Positions 41,701 through 46,110 are shown, counted from the stretch's first letter. The stretch: DNA of 64,000 bases from Ariolimax columbianus (GCA_036924085.1 JAVGWX010000004.1:37794293-37858292), one strand, 5' to 3'. Program-made: numbers and translations. The notes: generated by a model from the sequence alone, not told the origin.

Positions 41701-44700
41701 TCTGCTTAACCACTGTGCTCATGTAGAGTGAGCAAAACAAATTTCTGTGCATGTTTTGCAGGACTGCCCTCTGTATAGACAGGTGAGGAAGACTCAATGG
41801 TCAAATGATTGAACACTAAACTTTTAAGCTGTGAAGAGGTAAAGATCAGTTCCAGACAACAGTGAAGTTCATCACTGGAACTTGTCCAATGGTGTAAAAA
41901 TCAATAAATGAACACAAGAAGAAGACATAGCCTGGTCGGTCATGCATATCAACTTCTTTCTAGTACTGTTTATCCATGATGCTGAATGTCCACTGTCCTC
42001 TTCCAGCAAACGTATGTTGTGTGTGAGATCTAAGTGTTTCCTAAACACCAGTTTTTTCATTGTTGTTGTTGAATGCCCACAATGAGTAAGTCTACTCGAT
42101 TGTGCACCCTGAAAAAGGGCGTCAAGTGGTAAGTTGCAGTAGCTTTCCTCCCATCCCAAGCGTACTGATGAAGGTGGACCGGTGTCCTCCAAGCAGCTAT
42201 CCTATGCTTGGCCTCATCTACTTGTTGCTCACTACTAAGAGGATCACATCCATCCTCCATCTTGTTAACCAGGCTCTCATAAAAACAGCCCATTTCCAAG
42301 GAGAACTAGATGAAAGTCGAAGTAGGGATCTTGGCCAGTAAATTTTGCCTCACCCTGAGTAAAATGTCCAATCAGTATGTTTTGCCTGACCAAACGTTAG
42401 TCTTCTCTCCTCTTTCATTGTATGTTGACCAAATACAATTTTATACCACTTTTTTTTTACTTACTGATGTCTTGAGCCCAGAAGGATAAGAATCACCAAC
42501 TGGTGCCTATTGAAGAAATATTAAGTGGTAAAAATAAATAGAGAGACACATGAAAAACAACAAAATATACTAAAGACAGACACAAACTACCTGATGAAAT
42601 AGATTACACTAGGGACAGAAAACAATATATTCAAATAAAAATATACCTAAACATTTTTGCATTTATTTGTTTATGTAAAATACTATGATGCTAATAATTT
42701 GTTTTTAAACATTGTTATAGTTGATTGCTACATCATAAAACCAATCGTGTATTCATTTCAGTGATGTATCAATTTGTTTATATCAAAGAACATGATGTGC
42801 TGCTACAATTAGTGGATGGTGGAAACTGCTGCACCTAAATCACCAGTCCTTATTTCAGCTCCTCTTCTTTTCTCATTTCACTTCTTACGAAGGATATTGT
42901 AACCACATTGGTTGGTCTCACAAGATTAAAATAAGACGAGGCTTTGGCGGCACAGTGGATATATCACGTAAAAAAAAGGGAAAAAAAAATAATAAATGGG
43001 TATGGTCAAATACCGCACCGCGACGAAAACACGAATGAAACCTAAGTTTACGACCAGTAGGCCTTCATCAGGATTTTGTTGTTGTTTATTGTTCTACATG
43101 AAGGCCTATTGGTCGTAACATAGATTTTGTTCCTGTTGTCATCTCGATGCGGTATCTTTTTTTTTTTGCGTTCGCCTTATTTCTCCAATCCCCAAGACGG
43201 TGTGCGTTGCACTGCTTTTTTATTTTGCGCCTGTTGGCCCAGTGCATCCGACTTCAGCACGCATTTTATGTAAGGATCTGCTTCCTCCTGCATTTTATAA
43301 GGGTTTGCTTCCCCGGGGTAACGGCCGGTGCTGTGATGGGGATCAAACCCAGCACCTTCTGGTTGTGAGCTGTGTCCCTTAACTACTAGGCCATGCTGTC
43401 CCCTGATGCGGTATCTGACCCCACCCATTTATGATTTTTTGTCAATTTCATTTTTACATTGGTCTCACAAGGAAACATGTACCAGAACACTTTGTGTGCT
43501 GCCCCCTTGCAGTGATTATTTCTGGAGCAATTTATTTTGAATGTTGAGATTGCTTGCTTTGTGTAAATCCTCTTTAGTTGCATTTTATGACATGCTTGCA
43601 AAGTTAAAATTGTTTTATTTATTGATATCCATGACCCCCAGAAATGCATTTATTCAACTTTCTCATATAATAGGTGACTGTCAAACATTTTATCAAACAG
43701 TGGTTTCATTGGTGGTTCTGTGACCATTTAATAAAGTTCTAAGTGAATTATATAAACAAACTAATACAATGCTGGTATACGTGACTCTGGTATACGTCCT
43801 TGTTGTGATCATATTTTGTTATGTAAAGCATGCATGTAGAATACACAGAGCGCATTCGGCCCACGCTGTGATTTTTTTCCAGCCTGTGGAGGCTTTTCCA
43901 AATTTAACAGAATCTTGCCCTCTAGCCACCAACGGACTGTTAATTTGTTACTGTAACCGAAGAGAAAAATAAAACAAGAGCCTTTTCATAAAATTTGAAG
44001 ATTAAACAAGTATTGATCGACTCAGTTTCCTTTTAAATTGGCTTTGTATTGAATTTGTAGTATATTACAGTTCTTGTGTAGTACTTGTTCTCATGATGTG
44101 TTTTTTGGTGTTCAAAAATGCATGTAAGTTTAGCTGGAGATGAAGGTACTGGATTAGGATCTGACATCTTGGGAAGACATCGCTGCAGACCGATTCAGAT
44201 GGAGAAGAAAACCTAAAGAGTTATCTCAGACGTGGCAAATATAAGCTCTTGCAACACAGAGAAGTGAAAAGACAATGCTGCAAGGAAAAGGAAAACCAAA
44301 AACTCAGTACACAGTTGTAACTCCAACGTCGCATTAACCTATAGTCAGAGATGGCTGAAAAGGGGCTACTTACTTACTTTTGGAAAGGACCTCTTAAAGG
44401 AAATTGACTAGGTATGCAGCAGAATAAGACAGATGACAAGGGTGTCATGATTGAACAAAAGGTTGAAAACCACTGATGCTGATGTTGAAGAGCGGAGAAC
44501 TTTTGGACAGTCTTAGCGTCTTAGGCATGTTGATATTCGCACCAGTTCTGGTGCCCAAGATCTCAAGCGGATGCAACTGTCCGCTCCATCATGGTAGCTT
44601 ATATCCAGCTCATCAGCCGCGGGTTGTTTTTTCCTCACACTTCTTTAAACAGGCAGATTCTCGATAGACTAACACTAATGAGTGATATTTAGGCCACGGC

Positions 44701-45880
44701 AACAGTATAATTCCAGAGAGACGCGATTTTTTTCTTGCCTGAACTAGAATCCTTCATACACATCATATGGAAATATCGAATATTTACAACAGGTCTACTT
44801 CTTTTGTCAGTATTTCGGGTAGAATGTATTCATGTTCGAGATAGTAGTTGGGACATTATTTTTGTTTACCACTATCTAAGTCTCAAGCAATGAAAATGCC
44901 ATCCTAATTTCATTAAAAGATCAATAATAGCCAATTGCCCGTTGTCCAGACGTGTTGAATGTCTGCTCTCTGCATTGCAATCTTGAAAGCTAATAAAATG
45001 TGCCTATAATTGTGACTTTAGTCGATGATTTATTGTGGAATTAGCATTGCTTTCTTTCTGAAGATTGTTTAAGTTAAACGCGGTGACAAAATGAACCAAT
45101 TTGAAACTGAATTATTACCTTAGCATGAACTATCCCCATACCGGCTTGAAGAGTTAGTGTAAGGGAGATCACTCACCAAACATGCATATCAATCACTTGT
45201 CGAAGCATTAAATAATTAAAACAAAGATAATCATAATTGATCATTCATTTGTAGGTTTCTATTGTAATATTTCACTTGTGAAACATATGTCGACATTGCA
45301 AAGTACTAACTGAGCTGAGTAAGTTGCAAGGTTAAGTATTTAAATCACGGCTCACGCATTTCAATAGTTAAAAAAAAAACAACTCATTATGTAATTTTAA
45401 AAATTGTCTGTGGATGAAAAAGGCTTCCCTTTGGCTAAATACCTTTTTGCGAAGATCAAAATGTAATTCACTTAGGGTTACCATATGGGATCCCAAAGTA
45501 TAACATGTCCTTCTATTTTAATGAAAATTATAATGTCCCCCATTCACCTTGTTGTTCGCGGCAAAGGCTTCGGAGGTAAAACCCTGAAGAAAAATCCGAA
45601 GTTGGTGTCACTAAGGTAGTCAAATGATGATTTGGTCGCGATTCTAGCTACTCCTGTGGCGTCGCTGATACATGCTGTATCAGCTTATTACGCTCCCCTG
45701 AATCAGTTAGCTACGCGGACAAAGAAGGGAGGGGAGTGTCTGCCGCATAAACGCCTTTCGCCCTAGCTGTAAACAACGTCAGTTTTTGGTGTGAAAAATT
45801 TCGACAGGAATACAATGGACTAGAACACGTCGTTCGGGAGAGGGGTTCCCTAACTCACTCACACGCTGAGTGATGCCCAT
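7222..45880 (-). CDS. SAMM50: SAMM50, sorting and assembly machinery component 50 (16 exons)
   Basis: Sam50 is the Omp85-family beta-barrel of the mitochondrial outer membrane. It inserts and folds other beta-barrel proteins (VDAC, Tom40) and contacts the MICOS complex. I assembled 16 minus-strand exons with GT/AG borders: 45863-45880, 45548-45583, 42465-42506, 39267-39320, 37504-37605, 33662-33749, 30064-30164, 29238-29371, 27039-27126, 22911-23039, 22338-22409, 15347-15430, 12807-12948, 11049-11195, 9193-9331 and 7222-7267. Every phase matches its neighbour and the sum is 1422 nt (473 aa plus stop), against about 469 aa in vertebrates. Residues about 51-130 correspond to the POTRA domain (DGLTRTKDD). 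The rest is barrel, with conserved WEGVWRDL, the Omp85 loop-6 motif as LRGF, PLPFRPG and NAGNL, and a C-terminal last strand [11 protein letters not shown]. The introns are large and full of transposons. Identity rests on recall of the family, not on a search; exons 1-3 are the weak part. Confidence 0.93.
7468..7740 (+). repeat. SINE-like repeat, family A
   Basis: This is one of seven related copies in the window. The shared core includes gcgggttg...gctttcctcacatccc, gatgaaggtg and, near the end, tcagtatattttgtctt. It lies in SAMM50 intron 15. No clear tRNA head or poly(A) tail is visible, so the class is uncertain. Confidence 0.7.
7912..8220 (+). mobile_element. Decayed LINE RT fragment
   Basis: Broken frames still read [12 protein letters not shown] and [11 protein letters not shown], typical of RTE-like elements after the RT active site. 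There are multiple stops. It lies in SAMM50 intron 15. Confidence 0.6.
8455..8775 (+). repeat. SINE-like repeat, family A
   Basis: This is a second family A copy about 1 kb from the first, same orientation. It keeps the ggaccagggtcctccaggc block and the terminal gttttgtctgaccagacgtt. Confidence 0.7.
9193..9331 (-). CDS. SAMM50: SAMM50 exon 15
   Basis: This 139-nt exon contains [20 protein letters not shown] and ELNYVIPM, matching [27 protein letters not shown] barrel strands. The acceptor is GTCTCAG and the donor GTGAGT. Confidence 0.95.
9380..9960 (+). mobile_element. LINE RT C-terminal fragment in SAMM50 intron 14
   Basis: The frame at 9392-9625 encodes [20 protein letters not shown] and ends VVMYGC. 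Downstream broken frames read KWAITQTV and ELKCYRKVN. It is an RTE-like post-RT region, truncated 5' of the catalytic core. It begins only about 50 bp from the acceptor of exon 15, in the intron. Confidence 0.75.
10005..10345. repeat. 58-bp minisatellite, about 5 copies
   Basis: The unit combines gtatagtcacttttcttcta, acctgaagtgcatagtccct and cctgttctaccatgggg. The half-unit resembles the 3' end of the LINE inserted at 12152 (ttagtcgctcctcttctatc), suggesting the array expanded from such a tail. Confidence 0.9.
10370..10690 (-). mobile_element. LINE 3' fragment
   Basis: The minus frame 10435-10647 encodes [20 protein letters not shown] and then [16 protein letters not shown], the basic C-terminal region of RTE-like elements. 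It is truncated 5' at about 10690. Confidence 0.75.
10855..11000. repeat. 30-bp tandem repeat, 5 copies
   Basis: The unit is tatatggtaagatgtaatgt followed by tttctacaag, with small variation. It ends about 50 bp before the low edge of SAMM50 exon 14, within intron 14. Confidence 0.9.
11049..11195 (-). CDS. SAMM50: SAMM50 exon 14
   Basis: This 147-nt exon contains [19 protein letters not shown] and [11 protein letters not shown], which are near-diagnostic for Sam50. The acceptor is ACATTAG and the donor GTAAGTTT, phase 1 at both ends. Confidence 0.95.
11196..11679. other. SAMM50 intron 13, no recognised feature
   Basis: This is AT-rich intron sequence with a short purine tract near 11477. 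I see nothing further that I can support. Confidence 0.6.
11680..12760 (-). mobile_element. LINE fragment (family K), split by a second LINE at 12152-12602
   Basis: Two halves, 11680-12151 and 12603-12760, align with uninterrupted copies at 30410-31020 and 59935-60490. The intact relatives encode FKYLGSIF-like RT thumb sequence and a [15 protein letters not shown] motif on the minus strand. Here the frames are ruined. The break carries a 12-bp direct repeat, gactgacaaaat. Confidence 0.7.
12152..12602 (-). mobile_element. 5'-truncated LINE (family D) nested in a LINE, with target duplication
   Basis: The minus frame 12155-12592 (about 145 aa) encodes [39 protein letters not shown] and [20 protein letters not shown], the post-RT C-terminus of an RTE-like LINE. 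The frame is intact, so the insertion is fairly young. It is flanked by gactgacaaaat at 12140-12151 and 12603-12614. The catalytic RT core is absent. Confidence 0.88.
12807..12948 (-). CDS. SAMM50: SAMM50 exon 13 (L6 loop LRGF)
   Basis: This 142-nt exon contains [20 protein letters not shown], equivalent to the family's IADRFYLGGP..IRGF. It carries the Omp85 loop-6 RGF motif. The acceptor is CTGTTAG. The donor GTAATG gives a split Asp codon with exon 14. Confidence 0.95.
13215..13921 (+). mobile_element. Probable piggyBac-type mini-element, about 707 bp
   Basis: TTAA occurs at 13211-13214 and 13922-13925. Inverted ends are similar (cctttagcacccc on the left, ccttcaacacgct inverted on the right). 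The flanking tandem motif (cttgttaaaa...atgtacacat) is split by the insert, which supports an insertion event. A 79-codon frame at 13416-13652 has no recognised domain. A direct duplication of about 55 bp lies at 13735-13840. Confidence 0.5.
13926..14480. other. SAMM50 intron 12, no gene; diverged tandem motif
   Basis: A motif like cagctgctcattaa near 14300 resembles the tandem units at 13110-13210. Otherwise I see nothing recognisable. Confidence 0.5.
14490..14835 (+). mobile_element. SINE family B, near full length
   Basis: This is about 345 bp, running from gcgcatgagctgcagcggtc to gagaacgaacgaag. It matches inverted copies at 47966-48312, 59575-59925, 61768-62125 and 63797-64000. The middle block, ctgaagt[c]g[g]atg...ccgaaaggtgcaaa in the consensus, is shared with the tRNA-SINE family C. 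Orientation is given by that core. Confidence 0.8.
15347..15430 (-). CDS. SAMM50: SAMM50 exon 12
   Basis: This 84-nt, phase 0-0 exon begins [19 protein letters not shown] and ends FDT, matching the family's ELAGYTGGDVSF segment. The acceptor is TTTGTAG and the donor GTAAGTTT. The 6.9 kb intron before it carries the piggyBac element and several repeats. Confidence 0.93.
15745..16195. repeat. Degenerate 27-29-bp tandem repeats, two families in series
   Basis: First comes tgaagtgctgtttttactag aacattg repeated with variation, then aaatgtgtgtattgtagttt ttaaata repeated. Both lie in the long SAMM50 intron 11. Confidence 0.8.
16210..16500 (+). mobile_element. Decayed LINE 3' fragment
   Basis: Broken frames read LWNWIGHV, then NIRQLE, and finally [13 protein letters not shown] at 16422 onward, the usual tail of an RTE-like LINE. 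Confidence 0.65.
16797..17170 (-). repeat. SINE-like repeat, family A (inverted)
   Basis: The reverse complement matches the copies at 7468, 8455 and 62275, including the gtctggtaaggcaaaatata end and the cctggaggaccc block. Confidence 0.75.
17490..17560 (+). repeat. Diverged SINE B core remnant
   Basis: gtgcagatattgcagcctcg ttgtaaactacaacacaaca resembles the stretch after the family B core (gtgcaaatatcgcag...). Only about 70 bp is recognisable. Confidence 0.4.
17727..17925 (+). mobile_element. tRNA-SINE family C, left part (split by piggyBac)
   Basis: The tRNA-like head runs from ggggacagcgtgggctagtg to the B-box region gcttcgaccccc, followed by the core ctgaagtcggatgcactggg. It stops at attagagaattaa. 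The expected continuation, ataaggtgaacgcgcaaaaa, appears 3.05 kb away at 20973. Confidence 0.85.
17926..20972 (+). mobile_element. PiggyBac-type DNA transposon, 3047 bp, inserted in a SINE
   Basis: Boundaries come from the interrupted SINE: left TTAA at 17922-17925, right ATAA (one mismatch) at 20973-20976. The ends read CAC...GTG, but longer terminal repeats are not obvious. The left end has the imperfect dyads gccgactagtcgg and ggccgattattcggc. It carries the transposase at 18181-20062. It lies in SAMM50 intron 11, antisense to the host gene. Confidence 0.8.
18181..20062 (+). pseudogene. PiggyBac transposase (PGBD-like), frame-broken
   Basis: This encoded a DDD transposase that cuts and pastes at TTAA in the nucleus. 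The first frame, 18181-18969 (start MATPTSG), has an acidic Ser-rich N-terminus, then the DDE_Tnp_1_7 region ([32 protein letters not shown]). It ends at TGA 18967-18969. The second frame, to 20062, is shifted by +1 and begins at [19 protein letters not shown]. All three expected catalytic Asp are visible: in CIDEM (near 19035), FADRFYSS (near 19282) and NGCDRMDQM (near 19600). The C-terminus has a Cys-rich zinc-binding domain (CVHCS...CSGC...CPKNC). A further stop lies in the shifted frame near 19003, so at least two lesions separate the halves. The call is secure; the exact lesions need a relative for comparison. Confidence 0.9.
20973..21000 (+). mobile_element. tRNA-SINE family C, right part
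   Basis: ataaggtgaacgcgcaaaaa with aacaaaac matches the 3' tail of other family C SINEs (ataaggcaaacgcaacaac). It completes the copy that begins at 17727. Confidence 0.75.
21001..21688. other. SAMM50 intron 11, no supported gene
   Basis: An open frame at 21346-21663 begins with a hydrophobic run ([15 protein letters not shown]) that looks like a signal peptide. I recognise no family, and the frame ends next to a LINE. I do not call it a gene. Confidence 0.4.
21689..22054 (+). mobile_element. 5'-truncated LINE, same family as 5470-6304
   Basis: About 365 bp matches the 3' end of the LINE at 5935-6304 closely ([40 protein letters not shown] then stop). It ends 283 bp from the low edge of SAMM50 exon 11. 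Confidence 0.88.
22055..22130 (+). repeat. Repeat E (half)
   Basis: gatgaaggcctattggtcgt aatgtaggttttg...gatgcggtatctgacc also occurs at 43088-43160 with its remainder at 43405, and inverted at 43000-43072. Confidence 0.6.
22338..22409 (-). CDS. SAMM50: SAMM50 exon 11
   Basis: This 72-nt, phase 0-0 exon begins [17 protein letters not shown] and ends WQTSQ, matching the family's IDSR...ILPRRG. The acceptor is ATTTCAG. The donor GTATTA is weaker than most in this gene. Confidence 0.93.
22746..22936 (-). repeat. 55-bp tandem repeat containing the exon 10 splice donor
   Basis: Units begin at about 22746, 22801, 22856 and 22911 with spacing 55. The last is the genuine exon 10 end. On the minus strand the downstream units keep AAATCTAGTTTGAA, but at two of the three the donor GT reads AT. 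The farthest copy keeps GTATGA. Confidence 0.9.
22911..23039 (-). CDS. SAMM50: SAMM50 exon 10
   Basis: This 129-nt, phase 0-0 exon contains [20 protein letters not shown] and ends [11 protein letters not shown]. It matches the family's KWEGVWREL...SGHSLKSSL block. The donor is GTATGA. The exon's 3' end and donor are copied three times downstream as a 55-bp tandem repeat. Confidence 0.95.
23155..23455 (+). repeat. SINE-like repeat, family A
   Basis: This family A copy (cgggttgcagtaggtttcct, gatggtggaccagagtcttc) lies between exon 10 and the hAT element in intron 9. Confidence 0.7.
23724..26487. mobile_element. hAT-type non-autonomous element, 2764 bp, 8-bp target duplication
   Basis: The ends are inverted copies of CAGGGCTTGACAAA. 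They are flanked by gttatagt at 23716-23723 and again at 26488-26495, an 8-bp target duplication as in the hAT superfamily. No hAT transposase is visible. Most of the interior is a LINE on the minus strand, so the original element may have been only a few hundred bases. Confidence 0.82.
23857..26140 (-). mobile_element. LINE with RT and RNase H, decayed, nested in the hAT element
   Basis: Reading leftwards on the minus strand: an RT palm segment with [20 protein letters not shown] (near 26090), a disrupted QARFRIG block, and [17 protein letters not shown] with active-site [10 protein letters not shown] (25528-25719). Then come a thumb region ([19 protein letters not shown]) and an RNase H part, ACTDGSAF at about 24730, [13 protein letters not shown] and LQWIPGH (24230-24679). 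At least four frame breaks separate these. The order RT then RNase H suggests the I/Jockey group. The 3' boundary is approximate. Confidence 0.82.
26496..27038. other. SAMM50 intron 9, no recognised feature
   Basis: This is AT-rich sequence between the hAT element and exon 9. Nothing supported. Confidence 0.55.
27039..27126 (-). CDS. SAMM50: SAMM50 exon 9
   Basis: This 88-nt exon encodes [20 protein letters not shown], matching the family's GQFPWSS.RETD.G. The acceptor is TCCCCAG and the donor GTAAGTAA. Confidence 0.93.
27215..27630 (+). repeat. Possible insertion of unknown class, about 400 bp
   Basis: The base composition is higher in G+C than the surroundings (gatggcgcctaacaggccgg, cctgtacaggggtagatgcc). 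Similar strings flank it (acatcatcaat at 27212, acatcattaat at 27624), resembling a target duplication. No coding frame is recognised. Confidence 0.4.
27775..28479 (+). mobile_element. PiggyBac-type mini-element, 705 bp
   Basis: The left end is TTAA (27771-27774) then CCCTTTGAACC. The right end inverted reads ACCATTTGAACC, flanked by TCAA (28480-28483), a one-base decay of TTAA. A frame at 27950-28153 includes [19 protein letters not shown], like the N-terminus of piggyBac transposases, and ends in an acidic region. The catalytic domain is missing. Confidence 0.7.
28541..28559. repeat. (TA)n microsatellite
   Basis: A short alternating TA run lies directly before a LINE fragment. Confidence 0.9.
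28561..28800 (+). mobile_element. LINE 3' fragment, 240 bp
   Basis: An open frame reads [34 protein letters not shown] and ends KNGTN then TAA. It has the composition and layout of an RTE-like LINE C-terminus. It is severely 5'-truncated but with an intact frame. Confidence 0.65.
28882..29039 (-). mobile_element. SINE family B, truncated, with 13-bp target duplication
   Basis: It begins gcttagcttgacttcgttc and ends within the core at cttcagcaa. It is flanked by gtcagatgatttg at 28869-28881 and 29040-29052. About half of the consensus is missing, lost at the end of the element distal to the gaacgaagcc terminus. Confidence 0.85.
29238..29371 (-). CDS. SAMM50: SAMM50 exon 8 (first barrel strands)
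   Basis: This 134-nt exon (phase 0 in, phase 2 out) begins [20 protein letters not shown], equivalent to the family's LPNLLGRAEK motif at the start of the barrel. The acceptor is TTTTCAG and the donor GTAAGTT. Confidence 0.94.
29510..29534. repeat. (AT)n microsatellite
   Basis: An alternating AT tract in SAMM50 intron 7, close to exon 8. Confidence 0.9.
30064..30164 (-). CDS. SAMM50: SAMM50 exon 7 (POTRA to barrel)
   Basis: This 101-nt exon encodes [14 protein letters not shown] and ends FSNNDGSL, matching the family pattern G.DV.FEV.E.RR...NNEGS. The acceptor is CTACCAG and the donor GTGAGA. Confidence 0.92.
30410..31020 (-). mobile_element. LINE fragment (family K)
   Basis: The minus frame 30807-31013 encodes [20 protein letters not shown] and then [19 protein letters not shown], an RT thumb region. 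The rest of the fragment toward 30410 is the decayed post-RT region. It aligns with 11680-12760 and 59935-60490. Confidence 0.75.
31325..31625 (+). mobile_element. Decayed LINE 3' fragment
   Basis: It resembles the better-preserved fragment at 33875-34218 (ggaaagaaccagacag, ggataggacacacattaagg, ctctgttctggaatccc), same family. There are several stops. Confidence 0.65.
31965..32105 (+). mobile_element. Diverged tRNA-SINE family C remnant
   Basis: Weak matches to the head (cctagtggttagtggcgtgg ctcacaa) and core (atgctgaagccgtatggact gag) are in the right order and spacing. Confidence 0.5.
32440..32690 (+). mobile_element. LINE 3' fragment, relative of the 49-55 kb LINE
   Basis: Reading with frameshifts gives [20 protein letters not shown] and [21 protein letters not shown]. 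This parallels the C-terminus of the LINE at 48990-55150 (NTWLKQIPTFS, RGYGHGHS). Confidence 0.6.
32961..33215 (-). mobile_element. tRNA-SINE family C with 10-bp target duplication
   Basis: The reverse complement carries the tRNA head (B box ggttcgatcccc), the core and the 3' tail. It is flanked by ttcgaggcca at 32951-32960 and 33216-33225. Confidence 0.88.
33662..33749 (-). CDS. SAMM50: SAMM50 exon 6 (POTRA)
   Basis: This 88-nt exon (phase 0 in, phase 1 out) encodes [20 protein letters not shown] followed by VVIAIDVSR, matching the Sam50 segment around LGIF..V.V.ID. The acceptor is TGACAG. The donor GTTGGT is a weak GT site. Confidence 0.9.
33875..34218 (+). mobile_element. LINE 3' fragment
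   Basis: The frame 33940-34218 encodes [40 protein letters not shown] and [19 protein letters not shown], the RTE-like C-terminus. Stops precede it. It ends next to a tgattgatg tail. Confidence 0.8.
34476..34732 (+). mobile_element. tRNA-SINE family C
   Basis: A complete copy: head ggggacggagtgggctagtg, B-box region gggttcgctcccc, core, and a tail of CAA repeats at the end. Confidence 0.85.
34733..35390. other. SAMM50 intron 5, no recognised feature
   Basis: No exon signal or repeat family that I can support lies between the SINE and the 45-bp minisatellite. Confidence 0.5.
35391..36190. repeat. 45-bp minisatellite, about 18 copies
   Basis: The unit is agataagaaatagtcagaac aataaagatggctgatgtca ggttc, with c/t and a/t variants alternating along the array. 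The 45-bp period keeps frames open, so the two 320-aa minus-strand frames ([15 protein letters not shown]) are artefacts. Confidence 0.97.
36474..36735 (+). mobile_element. tRNA-SINE family C, best-preserved copy
   Basis: The tRNA-like head has A box tggtctaatgg and B box ggttcgatccc, then the body, the core gctgaagtcggatgcactgg gccgaaaggcgcaaa, and a 3' tail rich in CAA and A. It is about 260 bp long and is used here as the family reference. Confidence 0.92.
37190..37400 (-). repeat. SINE-like repeat A'
   Basis: It is related to 62790-63010 and 990-1110. It ends about 100 bp below SAMM50 exon 5. Confidence 0.55.
37504..37605 (-). CDS. SAMM50: SAMM50 exon 5 (POTRA start)
   Basis: This 102-nt, phase 0-0 exon starts [17 protein letters not shown] and ends AAKTFDE. 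The RTKDD motif is a recognisable Sam50 POTRA signature. The donor is GTAAGT and the acceptor CTCAG. Confidence 0.93.
37610..38345. repeat. 38-bp minisatellite, about 19 copies
   Basis: The unit is cataatataattccttaagt caatggtaattgtataaa with a second variant, ccataaacc. The variants alternate in a regular pattern, suggesting expansion by multi-unit steps. The array starts 5 bp from the acceptor side of SAMM50 exon 5, so it abuts the branch-point region. Confidence 0.97.
38705..38775. repeat. (TA)n microsatellite
   Basis: About 70 bp of alternating TA with two small interruptions. Confidence 0.95.
39267..39320 (-). CDS. SAMM50: SAMM50 exon 4
   Basis: This 54-nt, phase 0-0 exon encodes [18 protein letters not shown]. 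It has a TTACAG acceptor and a GTAAGTG donor. The acidic stretch just before the POTRA domain fits the position of the vertebrate segment ahead of the conserved RTKDD motif. Confidence 0.8.
39595..39910 (+). mobile_element. LINE 3' end with CxxC zinc-finger tail
   Basis: One frame reads [10 protein letters not shown]. Another, after a shift, reads [20 protein letters not shown], the C-terminal zinc-finger-like tail known from several invertebrate LINEs. It is decayed. Confidence 0.7.
39911..40530. other. SAMM50 intron 3, no recognised feature
   Basis: AT-rich; nothing I can support. Confidence 0.5.
40540..41480 (+). mobile_element. LINE C-terminal half, frame-broken
   Basis: Frames read [56 protein letters not shown] and [20 protein letters not shown]. 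After a stop at about 41158, [20 protein letters not shown] and a CECG...H...C knuckle (41180-41452) follow. This is the region downstream of RT in a CR1/Jockey-like element. It ends with an agtaagtaagta tail. Confidence 0.82.
41495..41800 (+). mobile_element. LINE C-terminal fragment (after RNase H)
   Basis: The frame 41503-41709 contains [17 protein letters not shown] and [18 protein letters not shown] broken continuation has CSC and CPLY-like cysteines. The pattern matches the region after RNase H in I/Jockey-like elements. It sits directly after another LINE tail. Confidence 0.6.
42060..42420 (+). repeat. SINE-like repeat, family A
   Basis: A full-looking copy, from gttgttgttgaatgcccaca to gcctgaccaaacgttagtct. 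It ends about 45 bp from SAMM50 exon 3 on the donor side. Confidence 0.75.
42465..42506 (-). CDS. SAMM50: SAMM50 exon 3 (42-nt micro-exon, proposed)
   Basis: This exon encodes [14 protein letters not shown] between acceptor CTTCAATAG and a consensus donor GTAAGTAA. Both ends are phase 0, and it joins in frame to exon 4. It lies in the variable N-terminus, so support is splice signals and phase only. Confidence 0.6.
43000..43436. repeat. Repeat E inverted pair, with an inserted SINE
   Basis: An inverted arm at 43000-43072 (gtatggtcaaataccgcacc ... ccttcatcag) faces a direct arm at 43088-43157. That arm is cut by a family C SINE and resumes at 43405 (gatgcggtatctgacc). The arms could form a hairpin of about 65 bp. 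It may be a palindromic MITE or two copies head to head. Confidence 0.6.
43158..43404 (-). mobile_element. tRNA-SINE family C with 12-bp target duplication
   Basis: A complete inverted copy with head, core and a poly-T (poly-A in sense) tail. The duplication gatgcggtatct is at 43146-43157 and 43405-43416. Confidence 0.92.
43437..44135. other. SAMM50 intron 2, no supported gene
   Basis: A 67-codon frame at 43769-43972 starts with a hydrophobic stretch ([19 protein letters not shown]). No family or splice context is recognised, so it is left uncalled. Confidence 0.4.
44136..44380 (+). mobile_element. LINE 3' tail, same family as 1985-2580
   Basis: gtaactccaacgtcgcatta acctatagtcagagatggct gaaaag matches 2517-2577. 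Upstream, a broken frame includes SSCNTEK and RKRKTKN. Confidence 0.65.
44381..45547. other. SAMM50 intron 2, no recognised feature
   Basis: Mostly AT-rich, with no supported exon, RNA or family repeat. Confidence 0.5.
45548..45583 (-). CDS. SAMM50: SAMM50 exon 2 (36-nt micro-exon, proposed)
   Basis: This exon encodes [13 protein letters not shown] pyrimidine-rich acceptor (TTTTTCTTCAG) precedes it and GTGAAT follows. It has no ATG, and the same frame meets a stop shortly upstream, so it must be spliced to an earlier exon. Both ends are phase 0. The N-terminal cytosolic region of Sam50 is poorly conserved, so homology cannot confirm it. Confidence 0.5.
45863..45880 (-). CDS. SAMM50: SAMM50 exon 1 (proposed start, MGITQR)
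   Basis: The proposed first coding exon is an ATG at 45880-45878 reading MGITQR, then a donor GTGAGT in phase 0. Vertebrate SAMM50 also begins with a short M-G-T-V-H-A-R-like stretch, which supports this start. The exon joins in frame to the micro-exon at 45548-45583 across an intron of 279 nt. The base at -3 is T, so the Kozak context is weak. The frame is open further upstream, so an earlier ATG or another first exon is possible. Confidence 0.5.
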
Positions 45881-46110
45881 ACAACCTCTGACGGTTATGG
45901 CAAAGGCACGACACGGAACATTAGATGACACCCCCGCCCCCCCCCCCTCTTCCACTGCCTTGCGGGATACCTGTTTGCGGGAAAGGCTTCGAAAGTATAC
46001 ACTATGGGAAAATCTGCATAACGTGCTCACTCTAGTCGTCTCGATAAGATCTTGCCACTGACCAAGGGTAGCTCAGGTCCAGAGAGTGAGGTTGACAAAA
46101 GGCGTCGTTT
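45881..46110 (-). promoter_or_regulatory. Presumed SAMM50 5' UTR and proximal promoter
   Basis: This segment lies directly upstream of the proposed start. It is richer in CpG than the surrounding AT-rich DNA and holds no recognisable repeat. No TATA box is evident. A truncated LINE begins at about 46305, so any promoter must be compact or tolerate the insertion. Confidence 0.3.

Noticed and set aside
45539..45600. SAMM50 start codon within 45548-45600
   Set aside because: No in-frame ATG between the upstream stop and the donor, so a spliced upstream start at 45880 fits better.
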